This document shows positions 50,301-63,909 of a stretch of 64,000 nucleotides of DNA, one piece after another. The notes under the pieces were generated by a model. That model had not been told where the DNA came from, searched no databases, and worked only from the letters and a program-made list of their open reading frames with translations. This stretch comes from Pterobdella sp. o SKG-2022 (lineage: Eukaryota > Annelida > Clitellata > Hirudinida > Piscicolidae). Position numbers and translations under genes: made by a program. The first letter of the stretch is position 1. Every line of letters starts with the position of its first letter. The stretch is taken from assembly GCA_964035795.1 (NCBI GenBank), contig OZ038322.1:16167447-16231446 (forward strand), read 5' to 3'.

Positions 50301-53300
50301 TAAGCGTGTTTCTAAAAGTATTTTCAATTTAATTTTTTCACACGGTTTTCATGTGAAGATCTTGAGGCTTTTTGTTGTTGAATGTTTGTAAATGGTTTCC
50401 TTATTTTTGGGATGATTTTTTCTTCAATGGTAGTAATTATCTATTAATAAATTTGTTTTTCATTTAAAATTTTTCTAATAGTTTAAAAATTTAAATGAAT
50501 TTAAACTTAAAATACACGAGATTTTTTTTAATGCATTATTCGTGTCTATTTGAAACTAAATTTATCTATTTAAAAATTCAATAACTTATTGTTGAGTCAA
50601 TTTAAATACTTGAAATTTAAAAAACGTGATATAGACTCGAGTGAAGTTGTAGAAAAAATCTTATTGAAAAATAACTAATTAATTATATTGAAAAACCCAT
50701 AAAAAATTCTTTTAATTCTAATGCTCTTACGTCGAAAAAAATATAATACACAAAATACCATACTTTGATAACTTAAAAAAACTATAAGTATAATCATATT
50801 TGAAAAATTGATGGCATTAAAATAATTCCTTGAAGTTTACTTATAAAATATGGACTCATAAGATTCGAACCCTCTCATAATGATTCAATAAATGTTGCCA
50901 GCATAAAAAATGATATTGCAAGAGCTTTTTGTTTGAACCAACAAAAACTTTCAGTCTTACTTTTAATAAAAACGCAATGTTTGCCTAAATTGAAGCCCGC
51001 CTACTATATACCTTGCAAAACGTGCGCTGCAAATGCAAAGAGATTGTCTTCGTTATGATTAAGTTTTATGTATAGATGGGGAATCTAGTTTAGATAAGTC
51101 GACAATTTTTTTAATTTATATCTGTTTCTATGTTTAATGTTCAATGTTTTAATTATATAAAATCTTTCAAATTTATCATTTAAAGCTACACATGTAAAAA
51201 TTTTAACACTTTTTAGTGTGCACAAACGTGCTTGCAAAGTTTTAATATAAATTCTAAAAGTTGATTCAATTAAATAAAATCTCACACAGGTTATTTTTTT
51301 ATATTTGCATTCAAATTAATTTGGATAAAGACCTCTGAGGGTATTTTTGTTGAATTTTTCATTCATTTTTTCGGTTTGACGACTCCAAACAACTCTTCAA
51401 TAAAAACACACTAATAAAATTATTAAACATTTTGTGTTCTCAAAGCTTTTTAAAAAAATTCATTTCAATTGTTTTTGGTTTGTCATTAAAATTTTAAACA
51501 TGCATTCGTTCATTAAGATTCCATCATAGTTTTGAATAAAAGGATTTTCCATCTTTAATTGAAATAATTGGGCTTAACATATATAATTATACTTCTTATT
51601 TAAATCATAATCAAGCTATATTTAAGTTTTAGCTAAGTTTTGATTCAAAAATTTTAATCAATTCAAAACTGAAATCCACTAGGTTTTGTTTCAGTGATGC
51701 TTCCACTTCTTCATTTACAACTAAATCCCCAAATTCCCATGCCTTTTAAAAGCATCGTGAATAAAAACTTGTATATAAAAAAATGCTTCGAAATTATCAA
51801 TTAATTTAATATTAGTTATTGTTTGGTGAATTTATTCAATTAATTGAAGTCAATTTGCTCCATTTTCGTTATAACTCTCAAGCTATTGGACTGTATTATG
51901 TACATTCACAGGAAAGAGGAAAGTAACACTGTGAACAAAATGATAGAAATTATATAAAAGTTTATGATAATAAAAAGTTGTTATGAGTTCAGTTCTATTA
52001 TGGTTAAAGAGATTCATTTTAATATTAAATAGAAGTGTTGAAATAGTGAATAAGCTTAAACTTACTTCAAAACATTTTTTGGGTAATTAACATTATTTCT
52101 ACTTATTTATTTATTGTTATTAATTATATTATCAAAAAATAAAAACTCAGATGCCTGGCCAAAATATATAAGATTTTATGGTATGTGTTCCGGTGGTAGC
52201 CAACATCTTATTCTTGTGTCGCTGTTTTTTATATTAACATTGAATTAAGCCATTTTTACCACTTTAATTAGAAATATCAAAATTCTTTTGAGAAAAATTT
52301 AAATTAATGGATATTAACTTTATAATTTTTGAACTGAATCATTTCTTATTTTAAAATATTTACAGTCATTCATAAAACTTTTTAATTAGCAGTTTCTTTT
52401 AATTTAAATGTGAAAAAACTTTGAGCAAAAGCGAACAGAAGCAAGTGCACTTTCAATCAAAAGTCATACGCTGAAAATCTTTCAATCATTTCATAAAGTC
52501 ATCCAAGCATATGAAGGAGAGTTTTCAAGAGTTTTCTCTTTAACTAAACAAATTGTTATCTGCAGACACCGTTTTGATTAATGAGAGAGGCTTTTGGGCC
52601 TTGACTGTTTGATTAATTCACGTCAAACCATTTTTAAATATCTCAAAAATCTTAACTGCATTTATTATTCGAGCAATAAATTATTTCAAAGTGTTTATCG
52701 TAGTGATGTTTTTGAATGTTTTAGATAATCAACCTAGATTTTTTCAATTTAATGTTGATTACTTTTTTCATATTTATTTAGCAATTAATTCTTCACTATT
52801 CATCTATTCAATAACTTTCACAAATTTTCCATTTTTATATTGAATAGTTTGTCTTTTTTAAATTAACTAAAAAAAGTTGAACAATCATTTTCCAAATTCC
52901 ACCGTGTCGACACTTTGAGACGTTTCCATTGAGATGCCCTTGATCACCCTTGGAACTTTCCAAGACTGCTACTCTCAGCCCATCTCTTAATTTTGCCATA
53001 TCTTTTATTATCGATCATATTTATTATAATTAAAACTAGCACAGTCGGCACTTTATGCTGTAAAAGTTGTCACCAGCTTCATTTTATTAATATTTTTTCT
53101 AGTCTTAATTTATCCACTTATCTTGGTTGCCTTGAACAATATTTTTTAAAAATAATTTCATAATTTATACATATGTGAAAATACAAATAACAAATTTAAT
53201 GTACGTTTATTAAACAGAAATATAAGTTGGAGCCAAGTTAAAGCATCATTTGAGGGCTTTCACATGCTTTTCTTTTGGAGTATTCTTTCCAAGTTTTTAG

Positions 53301-56300
53301 GCTCCAAACCATTTTTCTACTCAAAACTAACAAAAAATCAACAATCAACAACTTTCATTATTCTTTTTAACAAAAAAAAACAAAAAACTTAGAATAAAGA
53401 TCAGCCAAAATAAATTAAAATAATCTAAATAATGTTTAATGGTACAAGATCTCAAGGAATTGAATAAATTTGGAGAGCAAACATCCTTATTGATGCGAAA
53501 GTGCTCTATTCGGCTTGAACCCACAAGCTTTATTATCGCCATTAAAAATGTAAGCTTACGTTATCGTAGATTTGATGTTTTTCCCACTGTTTATTCCATT
53601 TGTTTATATATTTTTAATGCAATTTGAAATTTGCTTTTTTGGAGTTCGATAAAATATTTTCTAAAAATAGGCTCATTAGTTCGTTGTTTGTGTATTTTGG
53701 GAGCATTTATTTTACTGAGTGGAGCTTTTTGGAATAAAAGTTCAATTAGAAAAATTTTCATTTTATCACTTTTTTGGATTTTTGTCAAAACTAAATTGTT
53801 CTCTAATTTACTTTTTAATTGCCATTATTATGAACATCAAACTTCATTGAACTTTTAATATTAGAGACTTGAGCAAATGTTAGCTTTCCAATAGTTTCAA
53901 GCCCCCAGAATCAGTTCCAGCTGATTTATCACTAGTTGTTATAGGTTTACCAATATTATTTATTATTGCAAATCAATCATAAACAAATTTTCTCAAACAA
54001 TACAAGTTTTTTTTTGCATTTTGAATTCTATTATTGTGAATTAAAAATTTTCATTAATTTTTTTTTATATTTTCTCTATTAAGGCTTTTTTTTGTCAAAG
54101 ACGTTCGAACTTTTTAGATGGTTTAAATTGATATTTCATACAAAAAAAAGAAAAATTCAAATGCTTCTCCAAATCTTCTTTTTTCTTAAGTTTTACGTTA
54201 AGATGAGCTTATTAGGAAATTTATTACTTTGATAAAATGTTTTTTCAATAATTTTAATCAAAGTATGAAGGGTTACAATAGGCAAGACATGTGCTGAATT
54301 GTATGCCAACAAATTATCCGGTCATTATTGAAAAAGAAAAAGCAAATCGATATTTGAGTACTTTAATTTTCATCATATCATCTTGAAGCTTCAAATGAAT
54401 TTTTGATTGATATAACGAAATAATAATCTTATGTCCTCTTTCAGTCGCCACATCCCTAATTCTTTTGAACCATTGTATAGATGTTATTTAGAATGAGTTT
54501 CAGGCATTGATGCAGTTGTGCATAATTGTAGTTATTTTTCACGAATTGTGTTTTTTTTATTTCAAGACTCTCACCATAGATTCTTTTGCAGTGCTGTTGT
54601 GTTTTTATTGGCTAAGGTTTTCATGACCTCTTGTGTTTCCACTTGGTTTTTCCAAATATACATTTTTGAGTGCGTTTTCTTATATATGAAAGTGTTGAAC
54701 CTCTATTTTGGATGTTACGTTCGTTTTATTTGGGTCTTTAGGCTGACACATACCTGATCAATGTAGTATTTTTTAATCGTATAAACACCAACTTGTAGCT
54801 TTTTTTGAGTTAATTTTATTTCGTTGCAAAACAAATCTTCCACTTTTGGTAGGATATATTGTTTTTGTTGAACGCTTTTTCAGTTGTTCAATTATGTGTG
54901 TGAAGTTTGGTAACATATCCAGGTGTTATAATTTTTATTATTCTTTTAGTTTTAGTTTAAAATTATTATTTGGTTTTGTGAGAATTCAATATAAAACACA
55001 TTACAAATAATGTTCCAAGAACTCCGACACTGCGTGAAGTTGCCATTTAAAACGCCTGTTTTCAAATGGGTTTTGTCTGCATCCCCAACATTTTCAATGT
55101 AGTTTAAACAAACTAAAATCTATTTTATATTGATTCAGTCTATAAATTATACTTTAATTTCAAAACTTTGAATATTTATTAAATAATTTAAGTAAGTTTA
55201 TTATGGATTGCCTTTTAGACATAAATAAAATTACCTTGTAAAAGCTAAGTGATTGATTGAAAAATACCGAATAAGTTAATTTTTCATAAATTTGCGTAAT
55301 TCTTAATTTTTGCACACAACTTTTTTAATTTTTTTGATATCACTAATTAATAGAAAATTTTTTTTATTTCATGTCATAACGTCAAGTAAAAAATTATTTT
55401 TTGATACAACTGCTAATCTTGTATACTTGTTAGTAGATTGAATAAAAACTGCAAACTTTATATAATCTATTCAGCACAGGGAAAAACACTAAAAAAGATG
55501 AATTAAAATCTTTTAAGTTATAAACATTTTCAATTATTTCAATAAACTATGTATCATAACTCTTCAAAATTATGATTAGTGTGGTCCAGGTCATTAATGA
55601 TGATATCATTTTAATGCTCAAGTATTTATAACCTTAAATTATGGTATTATTCTGTGGAAGATATATTCGATTATTTAAGTTGTCCATATAGATCATCACA
55701 CCCTCGGCCATCGGCCTTCTGATAAAACTGGATTTATTTAAAGTTCCTTATGCATTTTTTAAATAAACTTTGAAATAATTAGAAAAGATATTTTTATTTT
55801 CAAATAAAATTTTAGTTACGGATTTTTTCAACTAATCAAAATTTTAAACACTAATATCATTAAAATCTTTTAAGAAATAAATAAAATTCAAGACCACAAA
55901 TACCCAAACAATGACCTCAGAAATTTTAAATGCCATTTTATTCCATGGGCATTCACCATGAAAAGCTTAAAATTTTAAATGTAATAAATGAACTCAGACT
56001 TAATAAGTAATATAAAAGATAGTGATGAATCTAGATTATGTCAGAAATACAGATAAAAGTATTGAATGACATTGTAACAACCAAAAGAGTTTTATCTTTG
56101 AAAAAATGTCAAGTATTGTGACTTGGTGTTTTGAGGTTTGTTTTGTGATTGTTATTTTAAAGTGCTTCAACACTGTTTTATTTGGATCTTTTAATATGTC
56201 AAAAACAACTGAGAAAAAATAGAATAAATTCTTTTTTTATTTTCGTCTTTTTTAATTTTTAAGACGCATTCAATTGACAATTTATATAAAAATAAAGCAG

Positions 56301-57895
56301 AGTGATAAAGTTCAATTTAATTAACTAAATCTTTCAAATAAGAAATTTTTTTAAATTATTCAGTTTTTCAAAAGACTTAAATAAACGGAAAATTCAGTAA
56401 CACTTGTAAATAAAATGAGGATTAAAAGCATATCAATTTGAATTTTCCTTGGGCTTTACTCGTATTTTTATTAATTCCATCATAAAATATTTATCTTCAT
56501 AGATTCTAAATTACTCTTTATATTCAGATTTTTGTGAAGTTTGAAGCCTTCTTGAAACTTCTAAGAGTTTTTAACACATTTAGATCTTTTATTTCATAGT
56601 GTTTGCAAATTATAAGAAAATATTGTTTTAAAATATGTTTACTCAAGAAAAAATTAGCTAAAATTTTCGTTAAGTGAAATCTTATCATAATCAGTGAAGG
56701 AAACTATATCACCTTATCATAAGCCATTAACCCTTATGTTTTACTTATCGAGTCTTTTTAAACAAACGCGTTAATAGAATAAAATTCATTATAATTTGAA
56801 AATAAAACTATATAAAAATCAAATTATTAAAAAAATACGATGCCCCTAAAAACTAAATTCAGGTCTGTATTTTTGAACCTCAGAAAATCTAATCAATGAA
56901 TTTATTAGCTAGGTATCAAAATACTATTACACCACTATAATCATCTGTATTATGGTTGAAATATTTATATTCTAGCCGAGTAACAATACAATAAAGGTGA
57001 AATCTATACAAAATTTAAAAGATTGTTCTTTTGATTGCATATGATATTGCCAACAAAATTGCATTTTGATTGATGTAGCAACCAGTATAGCTGCTAAAAA
57101 TTACTAAACGTTATCTACTGAATCATGCTTGAAACCGATATTTGTAAAATTTATCATTGTTTAATAATTATTATATTCAACACATTTTAAAAACTTTTGA
57201 GTTGCCCAATAGTTTTATGAAAGAACTAATGTTTAAAATCCATAATTGAAAACAGAACAGGTATTAAATGGTTGTTACTGGTTGAAACAGATAAATAATA
57301 TGTTATCTCTACATATCGCATACTTCAAACGTCTTGAAATATTCGCATACTAAAATCTTCACAAAAAATATCTTCCCACTATATGTATAGTTTTTTTAAA
57401 TAGAGAATAAATTTTATTTTATTTGTTTTTTGTGAGAATTCAAATTTTATTAACTTTTGATAAATATTAATTCGAAGATTAATGTTTAGGTTCCAGGGTA
57501 GATATAACTTTTTGTAATGCACAGTATTAAAACAACTATCATATGTAGTTGAAACTCTTCTTACTTTCATAACACTCTCAGAGAAGTTTGAAAAAAGGGA
57601 TACAACGAATGGGTCGTAAGTCACATTCCTTAATGTAGAGGTCTGATTAAGGTTTTGCAATTCAAAACTTCATGAAAAATGTATCGATGATAAAGGCGCT
57701 TTCCCTCTTGCATAATGTCGAAATCGTGTTAGGAATTTCTATTTTTAATGATGTTTCCAGCAAAAAACGACCAGCTTCTGTGAGGCAAATTTGTTCACAA
57801 GTTTTTCATTATTTAAATAAAACTTTGATGAGGAGTTTTTATTTGTGACAAAAATAAAAAATAACTGCTTTCAATAACAGCAAGTATAAAATAAC

Positions 57896-57901
57896 TTTAT
57901 T
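57896..57901 (-). terminator. Polyadenylation signal of the SIRT7 gene
   Basis: AATAAA on the minus strand 24 bases after the SIRT7 stop codon, the expected 3' end signal. Confidence 0.6.
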
Positions 57902-57925
57902 GAAATTGTCAGGATAAAAAAACGT

Positions 57926-60900
57926 TCAAAAAAATTTTCTTTTTTTCTTGAAGCGTCTCATATACATTCCCTTGCCGAACCACCCCGGTCGACTGTCTTC
58001 CAAAGGTGTCAAATCTTGTCCATAATTCATAGATTTTGTTGAAAGATACTTTTGGTTGATAGAAATGTGATTCTTACTTGTATAAGAATGATCAAGAATG
58101 AGATGATTGCAATTGTGCAAACGATTATAAATAGCTTTTGATAAAAACCTTTCATTGATATCATTATTCTTTGGCGCATTATTCTCAATAATTTTATTTG
58201 ATTCATAATTGGTGTGATCAATTTTCTTTGGGCGGCCTCCTTTCTTCTTTTTATATATTAATGTGCGGTCATCATTTTTAGTTATATTTTCATTGAAATT
58301 ATCTAAAACATTGTCTTCGTCAGTGGCACTTTCATAATCATCTCCATCATTCTCTTTCACAGACATGGTTTCTGTGCCGGATGATTCATCAAACACATTT
58401 ATTGATACATTTGAGATACTGCCTTTTTTATTTTCTCTCCTATTTACACTGCCTATTGTATGATTGATATCTTTAATTTTTATTTCATCAGTTTCGGTTT
58501 GATTGTATAAACCTTTTTCGTTGAAACAATCCATATTTGGATTTCCAACTGTAAATTCTGTATTATTCTCATCTAAATTTTCTTTCTTGACAGAATCAAC
58601 TCGATGTGTGTATTTATTAGAACTGGTCAGATGTCGCTGAGACATTTTCATTTTCAACCTGTGAAGAAGCAAGCCCTGGTCCTTCATCAGCAGGTGCTTC
58701 AGTTTGGCACTCCTGTACGGCTGTCGTCTCGATAAATTGTTTTTTATATTAATAATTGCACTTTTACTTTCCAGGATTTCATCGTCAATAGTATCAATAG
58801 TATCAGCGATATTCAGAGTTATTGAGTTGATACAATTAATATCTTGTAGTGGTATTGGAGGTGTAGTATTTTTTAATACACTTTCATCATTTGATGTCCC
58901 GTTGATATCGCAGTTGAAAACATGAGGTAAGTTTTGAGCAATTGATTCGTTTGCACCAGGCTTTGTCGTTATGAGACTTTCCTCACATAAATTCATATTT
59001 ATTTCATTTTTATCTAAATCTAATTTTTTTTTATCTTCATCATTAATATCATTATAACAATTATTATTTTTGTTCAAATTGAATAATTGAGTGTACTTAA
59101 TTTTTTGGTTTGAATTTAAAAATGCATCATCGCAGCATCTATGATCAACACTTTTCTTACAGTGCGCAGAATTCGTTTGTATAATGTTATCATTAACAGG
59201 ATAATCAGCAGTTTTGAAACATTCGACAGTTGTCAGATTCGTTTCGATTTTAAGACTTGACGTATCAGAGGACTTATCAACATCATCTGTTGCTATATGA
59301 AGTGAAGTAGAATCACATGTTTCAAAGGATACCTTATCAGACTCCAAGTTATTTGTGATATTTTGACTGTTGCTTGTTGGTTCAAGATATGAATTCTCGG
59401 TTGTTCGATTACATGGATCAGTTAAGGCTAAAAGTGTTTTATCAGCCGCAATCTTTTCATTCCTCATCTTATCTAATTCTTCTTTCAACAAAACTTCATT
59501 AATTTCCATCAAAAAATCATCATCATTCTTTTCATGTTTATCATAAAACGACGATGATGACGACGAGTCGGTTAGGGATGAAGACAACTGGGTGAAAGTG
59601 TTTTTAGAGAGATTTCTTCTGAGTACTTTCACTTTTAAGTGGCTTTCAGGTAGTTTCTTGAAGGAAGGAGAAGAAAAGATAGCTATTTTTGTGGTCGTGT
59701 TCAGTTCGTTCCTTCTTAAGGGCGTTTCTAGATGTAATATTGGATCTGACGCCCTGTTTATATAAAGTCTAATTAAGTAACTATAATACAACTGAGTGGC
59801 AGCAACAAACTTTCAAACTATTAAAAAACATGGCATAGAAAATCATTATTATTAACGTTTAGTTTGTATTTTCGACCTTCGTAAACGTTTATTAACACTT
59901 TCTTCCCAATGTATTAAGTTATCCACACTAACCTATCGTATTGAGGTACTTCTAGGGACAAATTCTTCATCACTAATGACAGCACTTCGTCGCATTTTCC
60001 TTCACGCAATATCAATTAAATTATCATTTATGAAACATATATCAAACTACTAAAAACATACACACACTGTGCGACAAAATATGAGTAAATTTGATAATTG
60101 GAACATTAAAAAAAATTAAATCCCTGAAAACAAAACGATTGAAATAGGACGACATAGCCTGATAATCACCATTGATCTTAAGAACAGCCTTCTTGTCCTT
60201 GGGTGTCCACATGAGGTTGACAACCACCAGCTTAGGAGGCTCTGCCTGCTTGGTGCCCCACAAGCAGGAGTACTTCTTCAAAACCTTCGGGACGTTTACA
60301 ATGTGGTTGATAATGCCACATTTAGTGGGTTGGGAGGATTTTATGTGAAAATGAATGATTGGGAATAAATTGAGTTTTTTATGTAGAGAACAATGAATAA
60401 ATAAAAACGATTTGAATCAAACACTTTTATTAACTGAATAAAAATACGAAGCTTTTCGTAAGTTGAACTCACATTATCAAGTATACAGTGAATAAATACT
60501 TGTATAAATATTTTTGTTGTGAGACTGATAGTATGAATGTGTCAATCTAAAAATAGTTACCTTTAAACTTGATCCTAGGCACAATATGAGATCTGCTCTG
60601 TTAGCCGCTGCTGTAGCCTAGGCATTAATGATTAGTATATTACGTTATAACATCTGAGCAATTTAAATTAAAATTCAAGAATCAACTTTAACCTTTGAAC
60701 CTTTTAAGACTATTACCACTATTATATGTTTGATATCAGTATCCCTATGACCTGATAGCTCATACTCTACCTTAATACTACCCTGAACATCAAAGCCACC
60801 TGTTTCCAATTATGAGGTGATTGGAAGGGACTTTTTTCACCGAAGTGGATGATAGTATCATGCAAAGGAGCCTTGCAAACATGACACAATCGACCCGTCT

Positions 60901-63116
60901 TGTGTCTCCGAACACCTGTCTTCTCAGTCACGTCGAACTTGCGCAAGTACTCTTTCTTGCAGGGTCTACACACCTGTCGAGGTTGGTAGTGGAAATAACG
61001 ATTATATCGGATTTTATCATAATGAAGTCTAATCCAGTAATTTTTAATATCGATTCATGCTCTAAAATCCTTTGTTTCAAGTGACTTTAGGAATGTCTTA
61101 ATATACATGTATTACATGGTCCATTTATAAAATTCGCATGTGTAACATTGTAGCAAGCACGTCACACGATAAAAGCTTTGAATACACAATCATATTGATA
61201 TACTTCACAATGACTAACCTATAATCATTTATAAATGAATAAATTCAGTATACACATTCATTTAACTTTTTAGAGGCATCTCATGTATTTTTAATATAGT
61301 GATTATCTATAAAACATCAATTTGAGGAATTTTAATACATTTATTTAAACTTAAGCAATAATGTCCGGTAAGTATTTATGGTAAGGCTATACTCACCGAA
61401 GATTATAGCTTAAGTTTGAATAAATGTATCAAAATTCCTCAAACTAATCTTTTACAGAAAGATACATTCATTTGTTGAGGTATTTTTCGAAAGATCACCA
61501 GCATAACACAAGATTTCCATGATACAAAATATCAGACCTCAAGATACATGTTGCCATGTAGTTCTGATAGAGCATTCTGAGGCAAGCCACTCCTCAAGTG
61601 CAGGCCATCACAGTTTTGAGACACGACTCTGCGCAACTGATGTGTCAGATATTATGGCATGTTTGATAATAATATTCAAGAGGTTTGGTCGTTTTAAGAT
61701 TGAGCCTTATGTTTATTTTGAATTAAATTATTTCGAATTTAGTTATCAATGATTTAGAAAATTTATTTTTTTTTGTTCATTTATGTTTAAATTGAATAAA
61801 TGAATGAATTTTAATAGCAGATATATGCACTAAAGCATTATAAATAGAATTTTAAATTTCTAAAAAACAATGTAAAAAATTTACAAATCCTCTTTTGAAC
61901 AGCTCAAATAGAGCCATATGTGTGTAAGTTGGTTCAGCCAAACTTAAGTCTGTTGTTCTGTGATAATAATAAAAATCATAATCAACCACTATTACATCAA
62001 GACTTGAAAAACCATGAGCCATGAAAAATTTTTTAAGCTAATTCCCAAAATATTGTCAGTTAAATTAAATTTGTGTATGTGTATTAAGGTTTTTGTGAAA
62101 TTTGACTTTACAGTTAAATCATTTTTTAATTTAAAAAATATGAGAAGATTGAAGTTAATATTAGATTCTTATTTTGTTTTAAGTTTTTATTCTATTTCAG
62201 ATATACATATATTCATCAAGAATAAGATAATAAAAGAATATATTTGGATGAAAATAACTTTGAAACATAACAAAATAATGAATTTCATACTTGCATAGAA
62301 TTCCTTGTTTTAACAAAGTCCACACACCATTTGAACCCCTGTAGTCAGGGATTGAAGCTGCCTTCAAATTTATTCAGTTAGATTAGTACTGTATTGTTGG
62401 TAATTATTTCATTAAAAAAAATTTTTTAATTAAAACCGATTTATTGAATTGATTATAAAGAATAGAAATAATTTCAAACTTGAAGTTAATTTTTTATACA
62501 CTAACCCAAGCAATTAATAGTTATCTAAAACAATTGAACTTACAGTGCTTATACCAGCTCCAGTGTAAACAACCATTGACTTTGATTGTTGAATGAGATG
62601 AGCCAATTGCTGACATTTATTTATTAAATCAGAATGGTTGTCTTCATGCTGCAATTTTATAGGTTAATAAAAATTTTATTTTGAAAAAAAAGCAATACTT
62701 TCAAAAGAATAGACTTTGGAATTTTTCAACCTCCAATTCTCTTTTTTTAGAGAGGTCGTTATTCCTCTTCCGTCTACTCAGTTCCCTCACTAACTCTCCA
62801 TGGCCGCTTATAAGTTCTTCCTCTTCAAAGCTTCTTAAAGATACTTCTTTTTTCAAAACCGAAGAAATCTATCAATGTTGAATTATATTATTTACTTCGA
62901 AAATGTATATATATATTATGTGAATTTAATCAGCAGTTATTAAAACTCATAATAAATCAATATGTTGCAAAAAAAATCGAAACTAGAACAGGATGCCCTG
63001 CATTTAAAAAACAATACACATTTTAAGTATAAAACATTAAATACCGATTTGATTAGGTTTCTGTCATCATAAGTAGGTTGAATGCACGGCTTTTTTACTC
63101 GAGAAGATCTACGCAT
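57926..63116 (-). CDS. SIRT7: SIRT7 homologue, NAD-dependent protein deacylase with very long C-terminal tail
   Basis: Class IV sirtuin; the family removes acyl groups from chromatin proteins using NAD, mainly in the nucleolus and nucleus. Exons (minus): 63045-63116, 62731-62868, 62544-62648, 62291-62361, 61885-61957, 61538-61636, 60800-60973, 60561-60617, 60170-60284, 59933-59999, 57926-59753; phases agree throughout, giving 932 residues (human 400). Seen: NAD-binding [19 protein letters not shown] (96-114), QNCDG (160-164) and catalytic His180 in LSELHGNMY, zinc cysteines 188, 191, 216 and 219, GSS (259-261) and VNLMWTPKD (285-293). The core ends [15 protein letters not shown], and the family's end motif appears as RPGWFGKG with KKKRK at the extreme C terminus. 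Between them lie about 570 residues of Asn/Asp/Ser-rich low-complexity sequence with an AT-hook-like [10 protein letters not shown] near residue 830. That insert sits wholly in the 1.8-kb last exon. The start codon at 63116 gives [11 protein letters not shown]; no upstream in-frame Met was seen. Confidence 0.95.
60402..60478. repeat. Dispersed short repeat, two blocks (copy in SIRT7 intron)
   Basis: Block 1 (from AAAAACGATTTGAAT, 60403-60428) also occurs at 8060-8085. Block 2 (AAGCTTTTCGTAAGTTGAAC then ATTATC) occurs at 63691-63725 on the same strand and reversed at 7878-7906. All copies lie in introns or gene flanks. Likely remnants of a small nonautonomous element; family unknown. Confidence 0.6.
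61321..61443. repeat. Long near-perfect hairpin in a SIRT7 intron
   Basis: Two 55-base arms (61321-61375 and 61389-61443) are reverse complements at 49 of 55 positions, around a 13-base loop TTATGGTAAGGCT. The outer end begins TTTGAGGAATTTT and the inner end is GTAAGTAT/GTGAGTAT-like. Size and shape fit a small foldback element (MITE) or a precursor of small RNA. It lies in the intron between exons 6 and 7, so the SIRT7 pre-mRNA would carry it. Confidence 0.85.
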
Positions 63117-63909
63117 TACACTCAATAAAATACTGACATCAATTTAAAATAAATTAGATTTACTTAGTGTGGCTTTCAAAAACACCAAGTTCTTGATGTT
63201 TTTAAAAGTAAGTAAGAAACAACTTTTTTGACGTTAAAGAGGACATAAAACTTTAATTTTTTTTTTTTTTGCATAAAACATTTAAAATTTTATGTTTAGG
63301 AATTTATAGCATTTTTGTTGAATAAATATCAACTTCATGAAATAATTTTATAAATAAGTGAACCAACAACGTGGTCTTAAATTGTTATATGTCAACTTGA
63401 AAAATTTTAAAATAAAGAGTTTTTCAATCGTGGGTTGATGAAAGTCTACTGAACGAAAAAACAGTGAAATCCAATCTGAATATAAGGTTCAAAAACTTGG
63501 TTGGTAATAAAGCAATGGTGTAATTTGGTTTTCAAATTTTTGTCCTTACAAAATATCTAACGGTTTAAAAATAGATCACAACATTTTTTTTCCAAAAAAT
63601 TAGAAAAAATCAAAATTTAACTGAAATGAAAGAAAACTAGATAAAAAAAGTTTCAAGAACAAAAAACACAAAGTATCCATTTTAAAAAAGATACGAAGCT
63701 TTTAGTAAGACTAGCTTACATTATCTAGTTCACCTAAAATTTTTCTTCAGGATATACCTCATCTAAATAAAAAGGCATTGTTTCCAAAGTTTCGAAAAAA
63801 TGCAATCTGGTTGAGATATTGTTAAATTCAAAATTAAATTACTAGAGATTCAAATGAAACCGAAACGATTGTCAAATGGTTTCATGATAGCAAATCGCAA
63901 AGCTGGAAG
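63117..63909. other. Upstream region of SIRT7
   Basis: A+T-rich DNA between the SIRT7 start codon and the LINE fragment. It should contain the SIRT7 promoter. Apart from the dispersed repeat copy at 63.69 kb nothing specific is seen. Confidence 0.4.
63691..63725. repeat. Dispersed short repeat, block 2 copy upstream of SIRT7
   Basis: ACGAAGCTTTTAGTAAG followed by TACATTATC matches block 2 at 60444-60478 with several substitutions. It lies about 0.6 kb upstream of the SIRT7 start codon. Confidence 0.5.

Larger units (their letters stand above)
32476..57890. other. 25-kb region with no identified gene
   Basis: Long A+T-rich region between the cysteine-rich protein gene and the 3' end of the SIRT7 gene. 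It contains short tandem repeats (34.04, 40.94, 41.36 and 47.33 kb) and a handful of small islands richer in G+C (33.4-33.85, 39.9, 41.0-42.1, 46.0, 49.2-49.45, 52.9 and 55.0 kb), some with splice-like borders. None gives a product I recognise. Upstream noncoding exons of the cysteine-rich gene could also lie here. Confidence 0.45.

Noticed and set aside
50860..50885. GGTTCGAATCT on the minus strand, like a tRNA T-loop
   Set aside because: The flanking bases do not pair as a T stem and no acceptor or anticodon arms are found at the right distance.
54518..54757. 79-codon plus-strand frame rich in Phe, Val and Cys
   Set aside because: Hydrophobic, A+T-driven composition with no recognisable motif or splice signals. 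Probably chance.
58027..58221. Second minus-strand frame and a plus-strand frame at 58704-58925 within the SIRT7 last exon
   Set aside because: Shadows of the long SIRT7 exon, whose frame has the conserved start and end of the family.
60821..61084. Plus-strand frame of 87 codons
   Set aside because: Antisense to the SIRT7 zinc-ribbon exon; no independent support.
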